A stretch of 64,000 nucleotides of DNA, taken from Amylostereum areolatum (taxonomy: Eukaryota > Basidiomycota > Agaricomycetes > Russulales > Stereaceae). A model generated the notes under the pieces. That model saw only the letters and a list, made by a program, of their open reading frames with translations. It had not been told where the DNA came from and ran no database searches. The stretch's first letter is position 1, and each line of letters starts with the position of its first letter. A program made the position numbers and the translations under genes. Location: positions 1-64,000 of the forward strand of contig SAXG01000126.1 of assembly GCA_012932865.1 (NCBI GenBank), read 5' to 3'. Shown one piece after another: positions 58,208 through 64,000 of this stretch.

Positions 58208-59611
58208 TTACTGATGAGGGGGAGGCTCATGCGACACTTTGGCGAAAGCGCGTGTAGCGCCGACGAACTTGGCAAGGGCTGAGAGGCCAGTTTGAGTACC
58301 GAGGATGAAGGGAGTTGATAGGGTTCGCGAGACAGCTCGAAGGTGGTGCCGTTGGTCTTCGAATAGAGTGCATTCGGCGAGGATGTGGTCGCGGGTTTGT
58401 ATGGGGGCATCGCCACACGGGCAGGCGGTGGGTTCGGTGGGGACGAAGCGGGCGTAGTAATCGCCACGGAAGCCGTGGCCAACAATTGTTTGGATGATGC
58501 GGGTGTGGACGTCGCGTGGACCGTCAAAATTGCGGTGGAAGGGGGATAGGTTGGTGGATGGTGGTTGTCGAAGTGCGATGGATGCGAGGTTGTGGTGTGG
58601 GCGTTGTGCCCATTCGGATCGCCAGGCTTTCAGCGCTCAGGACTTTGCCTTCGCGCGTGCCCAGGAGATGGTGGAATGGATAAGGGGTGCACCATAAACC
58701 CCCTCCTTCGCAACGGTGTCCGCTCATTCGTTCCCGACTATGCCTTTATGTCCCGGTACCCATGCTACCTCGACTTTGAGGGCCTCCGAGGTTGTGAGGA
58801 GGGAGTGAGCGTGTCGGCGGAATAGGATGGATGCAGATTGGGAAGGGTGGTCGGAGGTGTCGGTGATGGAGGTGATGGCAGATTGGTTGTCGGAGAGAAA
58901 GAGGATGTTCATGAGGTGTGGGTGTTGTGCGAGGAGGCTCACGGCCGCAGCGGCACCGCCAGAAAGGGCAAGCATCTCTGTGTCGTAAATTCCCGCACGC
59001 CGCCCTAGACCCCAGGGACCAGCTCTGACCTCGTTCATACCAATATAGGCAACGTAACCTGCACCTGTGCGACGGTGACCATTTGCATGCCGTTGGGATC
59101 CATCAGTGTAGATGATGAGCACTGTCGGATCGCGGGTGAGTCCTCTAAGCCGGGCCTTGAGTTTGTTGACATACTCGTCGCGTACACGCCGAGTAGCCTT
59201 GGGGGGGAGAACCGTGGTGGTGAGTCGGGGACCCCAGTTATGACGACGGGACTAGGGAGGGGTATAGTATGGATATGTACGTTCGGGATCGGGATGAATA
59301 AGATTAGCTAAATGGTAGATAATGGTAGGAGGATTTTTTAATGTATTTGGAGTAAAGAGGGGGACAGGGACGTCAGGGGAATGCTCTGCCCACGTAGGGG
59401 GAGTGCGAGCCAGAACCTGCGACGAAGATGGGAGGGTGCAGAAGCGGATGGCGGCGTTGGTCGAAAGTCGTTGGAGTAAGTGTGGGATTGGGAGGATAGC
59501 ACCGATGTGATGCATCTCGGGCGAGGGAGTGGTGCGAAAAGCACCGAGAAGCCAGCGGAGCCCATCGTTCTGGGCGCGCACAAGTGGAAGGATGAGACTT
59601 TTTTGTTTCAT
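58208..59611 (-). pseudogene. Non-LTR (LINE) retrotransposon 3' end: RNase H and zinc knuckle, with stops
   Basis: One minus-strand frame from 59611 to TAA 58210-58208, broken by three stops. The N-terminal part matches the segment after the reverse transcriptase of fungal LINEs (NDGLRWLLGAFRTTPSPEMHHI, FCTLPSSSQVLARTPPTW). Then comes an RNase H domain (IIYTDGSQ, AELA-like glutamate region IYDTEMLALSGG, FLSDNQSAI, VAWVPGHKGIVGNE) and a C-terminal zinc-binding stretch (CPCGDAPIQTRDHILAEC). Stops: TAG near 59252, TGA directly after GNE where ERAD is usual, and TGA after AKAKS. Each fits a C-to-T change in CAG or CGA. The reverse transcriptase itself is missing, so this is a 5'-truncated, dead copy. 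Confidence 0.85.
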
Positions 59612-59639
59612 GCCTGTATACCAGGTAGATGTTCAGTTC

Positions 59640-59812
59640 ACTGGTTGCATCCGGCTGTTAACACCGGTTGCATCTGATCTGTCTCCCTCCCCAGGCACAG
59701 GTCCCGTGCCCGGCTTCAATTTCGATTACAAAATAAATGACTTCCTGCGGGATTGAACTCCAGCCTTTGGAACCTATGTAGCATATTACCACTTAACCAT
59801 ATATCCTTGAAT
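59640..59812 (-). repeat. tRNA-derived SINE-like sequence with pol III A and B boxes
   Basis: On the minus strand TGGTTAAGTGG (59799-59789) fits the A-box consensus and AGTTCAATCCC (59759-59749) fits the B-box consensus, 30 nt apart, as in a tRNA body. The tRNA arms do not pair well enough for a working tRNA. An unrelated tail of about 100 bp follows, and the LINE remnant lies just downstream. Extent is approximate. Confidence 0.45.
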
Positions 59813-60540
59813 TTAAGTGGCGCATCATTGCTTCTCGTTCCAAGGTCATCTCGACCTCTACTCAGCCTGCTCCTCGCGCGCCTCCTTCACGTCCTCCCTC
59901 CCCGATCCTTTCTCATCCGCCCCTTTCGCCACTCATTCCACCACCTCTACGTTTCAATCCGCAGCGCTCCGTCCAACGACGACGTCAGGGTGCCCGCGCC
60001 GCCCCCTCTACCCTCCTCAAGCTGTGCGAAGGATGCGTTTGGGTTGGAGATTCCACTTGGCTCCTGGGTGAGCGCCCCACACGTCTCCTCTCTCCATCCG
60101 CTAACCCCTTCTCTGGCGTTCAAAGGCGCCATTTCGGCGTTGGTGCATCATTGGTCTGCCTTCTCCCCAGCCACCGTTTCCACGGCCCCGCCATCCACGC
60201 CTGCGCGGTTGGTGAATTCACGTTCACCGTCGCGCGCGTGCACGGCGCCGCCCCCCACCATCCCGCCGCCACCCGATGTCTCCCATTAGTCCCGCCCCTG
60301 TTGTGGTACGCGACCCCCTGCGTCCACGCGTGCGTCGCACGACGTGATGCACAGGGCCGCGTTACATCAGGACTGACGTCCGCAGGAAAGGCGGGGCGAT
60401 GCGTCCCGATAACCCATTCAGGAGGGGTGGTCGGCGTATTGTTTGGAAGGGTGCGTCGCCCCCCTGCCCCCGATCACAGACACACTGGGGCAAACGTGTT
60501 CGTTAAACCCATGAGTCCGCCCGGCAGCCACCTTAGACGG
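59813..60540. other. GC-rich sequence, no gene recognised
   Basis: A frame from 59753 to 60289 is open but low in complexity (Pro/Ser/Leu-rich) and without known motifs. Confidence 0.4.
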
Positions 60541-61640
60541 TGCGTGCACACGCCTCTCGACGTCCCGCCGCGTCGTCCCCGCCGCTCCTCTTGTCGTCCC
60601 CGCCGTGTCCTCTCGACGTCCCCGCCGCGTCCTCATCCTCCCGCCGCGTCCTCCTTCGGCCTCCACCAATTCGACGTCCCTCCGCCACCTACTCCGTCCC
60701 CGCCGCCTACTCCGTCCCCGCCGCGTCCTCGTCCTCAACGCGTCCTCGACGTCCCCGCCCCGTCCTCTCGACGTCCCCGCCCCGTCCTCTCGACGTCCCA
60801 CCGCGTCCTCATCCTTCCGCCGCATCCTCCTTCGTCCTCCACCACCTCGACTTCCACCCCCTCGATGTCCCGCCGGACGGCGCGTGCACGCCCCGCCTCC
60901 ATGCCCGCGCGACGCGCGAGCACTGCGGCTGGGCGTGAAGCCAGCGTCGATCCTGCTCGACTCCGCGTCGATCCGTGTCGATCTGCGTCGATCCCCTGTC
61001 GTTCTTGCGAACAGAACGCGTTGCACTGAGGGTCGCCTCGTCCACCCCTGATTCCGCTGCACCCCTCTCCCCCCCGCACCGTTCCACGGCCCACACGCCT
61101 CTCGACGTCCCGCCGCGTCGTCCCCGCCGATCCTCTTGTCGTCCCTGCCCCGCCCTCATCCTCCCGCCGCGTCCTCCTTCGTCCTCCACCACCTCGACTT
61201 CTACCGCCTCGACGTCCCGCCGTGTCCTCCTTCGGCCTCCACCAACTCGACGTCCCTCCGCCGCCTACTCCGTCCCCGCCGCCTACTTACTCCGTCCCCG
61301 CCGCGTCCTCATCCTCAACGCGTCCTCGACGTCCCCGCCCCATCCTCTCGACGTCCCACCGCGTCCTCATCCTTCCGCCGTGTCCTCCTTCGTCCTCCAC
61401 CACCTCGACTTCCACCCCCTCGACGTCCCGCCGCGTCCTCCTTCGACCTCTGCTTCCTCCTTCGACCTCCACATCCTCCGTCGACCTCCGTGTCCTCCTT
61501 CGACCTCCACCACTTCGACGTGACGTTCCTCCGCGTCCTACTCCGTCCCACCGCGTCCTCTCGATGTCCCGCCGCGTCCTCCTTCGGCCTCCACCACCCT
61601 TTACCTCTGCCCACCACCTCTGCCCACATGGCCCCACTCC
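60541..61640. repeat. GC-rich repeat tract with a large tandem duplication
   Basis: Built from CGTCCCCGCCGCGTCCTC and CCTCCACCACCTCGAC units. Two copies of about 540 bp start with CACACGCCTCTCGACGTCCC at about 60547 and 61081. Frames on both strands are artefacts of repeats without stops. Confidence 0.65.
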
Positions 61641-61845
61641 CGCTCTTCCTCTACGACCCACCCTCCCTCCCTCCATTCAAGTTTCGTCCTTTCGTCAAAA
61701 CCACGGGCGTTCGCATGCCCTCTCCACCTGTGTATTCCCCGCCCAGGTGAGTTCCGAGTCGCAAAGTGAAGGTGAGTTTCTCACCTTTTTAGTACCCACT
61801 CTGCCGTTCAGCCGCCTGTCGACGACGGCGGCTCGGCCATTCGGC

Positions 61846-61960
61846 CCACCACCACCACCACCACTACCACCACTACCACTACCACCACCACCACCACCAC
61901 TACCACTACCACCACCACCACCACCACCACTACCACTACCACCACCACCACCACCACCAC
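61846..61960. repeat. (CCA)n microsatellite with CTA variants
   Basis: About 115 bp of CCA with scattered CTA triplets. Translates as poly-Pro/Thr or poly-Val depending on frame. Confidence 0.9.
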
Positions 61961-62159
61961 CCCCGGCCCCGGCCGATGAAGGCCGTCGTTCGTTGTGTTC
62001 GCCGTCTCTACCGGCACCTTCGCGCGCAGGTTTGAAGGTCGGAGAGGGGGGGGGCTGAAGTCGAGGCTATTCTTGGGTTCTTTGCTTGAAATTTCTTGTC
62101 ATTTTTTGTCTTGATGCTTGCTGTATATAGCCTGACCAATATGAATGAATTTGAATGTT

Positions 62160-62265
62160 AGACCGCGCGTGCACGCCCCGCCTTGATCCCCGCGCGACGC
62201 GCGAGCACGCCCTGCCTTGATCCCCGCGCGACGCGCGAGCACTGCGGCTGGGCGTGAAGCCAGGG
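62160..62265. repeat. Tandem copy of a CGCGCGACGCGCGAGCAC unit
   Basis: Two adjacent copies, and a third at 60885-60945 followed by the same TGCGGCTGGGCGTGAAGCCA sequence. Confidence 0.6.
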
Positions 62266-62364
62266 GCAACCGTGCTCCCAGCAGGAGTTCGTCGGAGGTG
62301 GGAGCGGACAACCGCGCTATGGAAAGGACAGGCGAGGAACCGGCGGAAACGGGTGGGGTCCTGC

Positions 62365-62452
62365 GTCGATCTCGCGTCGATCCTGCGTTGATTCCCCGTT
62401 GATCCTGCGTTGATCCCGCGTTGATCCTGCGTTGATCCCGCGTCGAACCTGT
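62365..62452. repeat. Short tandem repeat GCGTTGATCC(C/T)
   Basis: About eight 11-12 bp units of GCGT(T/C)GATCCTGC type; the same unit appears more loosely at 60940-61000. Confidence 0.7.
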
Positions 62453-62624
62453 CCCGCCGCGTCCGCTCCACCCAGCGCGTCCCTTCAGTCCTTCACCCTC
62501 CTCTACCACCTCGACACCTCCCGCCCTCCACCTCTACCTTCCACCTCAGCCCTCCACGTCCGACCTCATGGCCCCGCTCCCACGCTGCCTCCACGACCCA
62601 CCTACCTCTCGCTTCTCGCCCTCC

Positions 62625-62935
62625 GCGTCTGCCCTCGGGTGAGTGCTGGTTGCTAATACAATGTTAAGTATCTCACCTTGTTTAGAGCACGCTCTGCGTG
62701 CCCCACCCCTACCAGCGCCGTGCAGCTGCCCGTCGACGACGGCGCCTCGGCCGTTTCACCCTCGACCACCCCCACGGATGCCGCCGTCGCCGTCCCCGCC
62801 ACCACCCGCTGTCCCCCCTTCGCCCGGGCGGTGAAGGCCGTCGTTGTAAGGGTCCGACGTCTTTGCCGCCACCTTTCCGGGCGGGTTTGAAGGCCGGAGA
62901 GGAAAATTGCGTTTGAAGGCCGGGGAGGGAGGCCG
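62625..62935. repeat. Diverged copy of 61740-62060
   Basis: Shared order: GTGAGT, TCTCACCTT-TTTAG, GTCGACGACGGCG-CTCGGCC, AAGGCCGTCGTT, GTTTGAAGG-CGGAGAGG. The middle differs (the CCA tract is absent here). Confidence 0.5.
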
Positions 62936-63650
62936 GGGTCGAAGGGTCGAATTGAATTGTTCACTGGCGTGTGGGGTGAGTTTGGGGTGCGTTGCGTTGC
63001 AGGCGCGCACCCCTTCGTGCTCTCTCATAAAAGCCCCGCCTCCCGTCTCCCTGTGTGCCGCAGGCCGTGGCATGAGGAGACAGTATGCATCAAATTTGAG
63101 AAAACGAGGATGTATACACTTGCCACGCGCCCGCCTCCAGCCGCCAAACTACGTCAGCCTCTGCGCCCGCCCACACGCCCATGCAGGGTGGAGACATCTT
63201 GTCAAAGTGGGCGCCGAGCACGAGTCGAACCTTCTCCAAGCCCGGCAGGCGCTCGCGCATGCGACGCAGCATGTGCAACGCCCGCCGAGGCTCAAACCTG
63301 CCACCAGCGACGCCATCACCCCACCCATGCCCCGCTGTGAAAATGCATAGCTCCTCCACCCTTCCAAACCGGCAGGCAACCTCCATAAACCGCTCGTCAT
63401 CCCAAGGTGCCCGCCTTGCGCCAGCCATTCTCGCACGGCGCGGCGCCCGCTCCCATAGCTCCAGAGCCGTCGCACCGCCACCCTCCTCAGGCCAGCACCT
63501 GGCGACAGCAGCCAGCGCCTCCGCCTCCCCTCCTCCAGCGCATTCCTACGCCAAACAAACTCGACCCAGCCCTCCGACGAGAGGAATCGCCCACGCCGCC
63601 GCCTCGCGAACCTCTCGCGGCCACCCCCCCGTGGAAGCGAAACTGCCAGC
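62936..63650. other. Unclassified region
   Basis: A minus-strand frame 63428-63090 (112 codons) has ordered-looking sequence (RFGRVEELCIFTAGHGWG, RRMRERLPGLEKVRLVLG) and might be part of a degraded cellular gene. No start, splice pattern or family could be supported. Confidence 0.35.
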
Positions 63651-64000
63651 TGTCAGAAACACAGTTTATGAGACCGATGAACCGCCTAAGTCGTGACGAT
63701 GGGAGGGGCGAGAAGAAAATAGATTCGAGAGTGCCGGGGTCTAGGGTAGTGCAACGTGCGCTACAGTACCGTATGACGAGATGGACAGTCTGAGGAAAAG
63801 GGAAAAGGGATACTGTCCTTATATACAAGTGGGAACGATGGTGCGATGCGATGCGATAGTGGTGCGAGCGGGGGAACAATAAGAAAGGAGTCATGGGGAG
63901 GAGGGCGGAAGTCCAGAACAATGATGTCATAGATAAGAATGCGGAATCCCGTTCGGAAGTCCGGGCAGTGACGTCGTTGGAGCATGTGATGCGAAGGAAA
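63651..64000 (-). repeat. Third LTR of the chromovirus 2 family, cut by window end
   Basis: Reverse complement of the last 350 bp or so of the 420-bp LTR, beginning TGTCAGAAAC. It contains the TATA-like block (TTATATACAAG at about 63820). About 70 bp of the LTR should lie beyond the window; whether an internal region follows is unknown. Confidence 0.9.

Noticed and set aside
59740..59812. Functional tRNA gene on the minus strand
   Set aside because: A and B boxes fit, but acceptor and anticodon stems do not pair convincingly; listed as a SINE-like sequence instead.
60151..62058. Overlapping frames of 200-290 codons rich in Pro/Ser/Arg
   Set aside because: They follow GC-rich tandem repeats that lack stops on both strands; sequence is low-complexity and not protein-like.

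Overview
This window looks like nuclear DNA of an Agaricomycete (mushroom-forming basidiomycete), most likely a wood-decay fungus. Genes are cut by many short (about 50-60 nt) GT-AG introns. They include a laccase-family multicopper oxidase, a secreted type-B carboxylesterase and a small secreted protein, and the mobile DNA includes a Plavaka-type Tnp2 transposon and chromodomain Ty3/gypsy elements. No bacterial, organellar, rRNA or CRISPR features were seen. All calls come from reading the sequence by hand; no database search was run.

The left 28.5 kb is gene-rich. In order it holds: a secreted carboxylesterase (+, with two apparent 1-nt deletions), a small secreted protein (+), actin-related protein 6 of the SWR1 complex (+), an importin-7/8-like karyopherin (+), a Yippee zinc protein (-), an unknown protein (+), a PNPOx-like/flavin-reductase fusion (-), an atypical laccase that has lost three trinuclear-copper ligands (-), an AVL9-like trafficking protein (-), an unknown protein made of two tandem copies of one domain (+), and a WD40 protein of the DDB1-CUL4-associated type (+).

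From about 28.5 kb to the right edge the window is an island of nested mobile elements and GC-rich repeats. Chromovirus 1 (29419-36940, minus, CATGT target duplication) has nearly identical LTRs and an intact pol, but its gag frame has two stops. Chromovirus 2 (38258-45349, plus, GTGAT duplication) has LTRs that differ at roughly a dozen sites and one stop in pol. Both carry a GG(G/A)TTTT slippery heptamer directly before the gag TGA, with pol in the -1 frame. Only 41 bp after chromovirus 2 begins a 10-kb Plavaka transposon (45391-55357) with 31-bp terminal inverted repeats, a 7-bp target duplication, a complete-looking transposase and two further genes. Beyond it are minisatellites, a decayed non-LTR retrotransposon tail (58208-59611, minus), a tRNA-derived SINE-like sequence, large GC-rich tandem duplications, and a third, inverted copy of the chromovirus-2 LTR running off the right end.

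The premature stops in the elements are nearly all explainable as C-to-T changes (CGA to TGA, CAA or CAG to TA-stop), as expected from methylated-cytosine deamination. The observations I rate highest are the ligand-deficient laccase, the fully delimited Plavaka element with cargo, the conserved frameshift signal, and the tandem SUMO-interaction-like motifs encoded upstream of gag in chromovirus 1.
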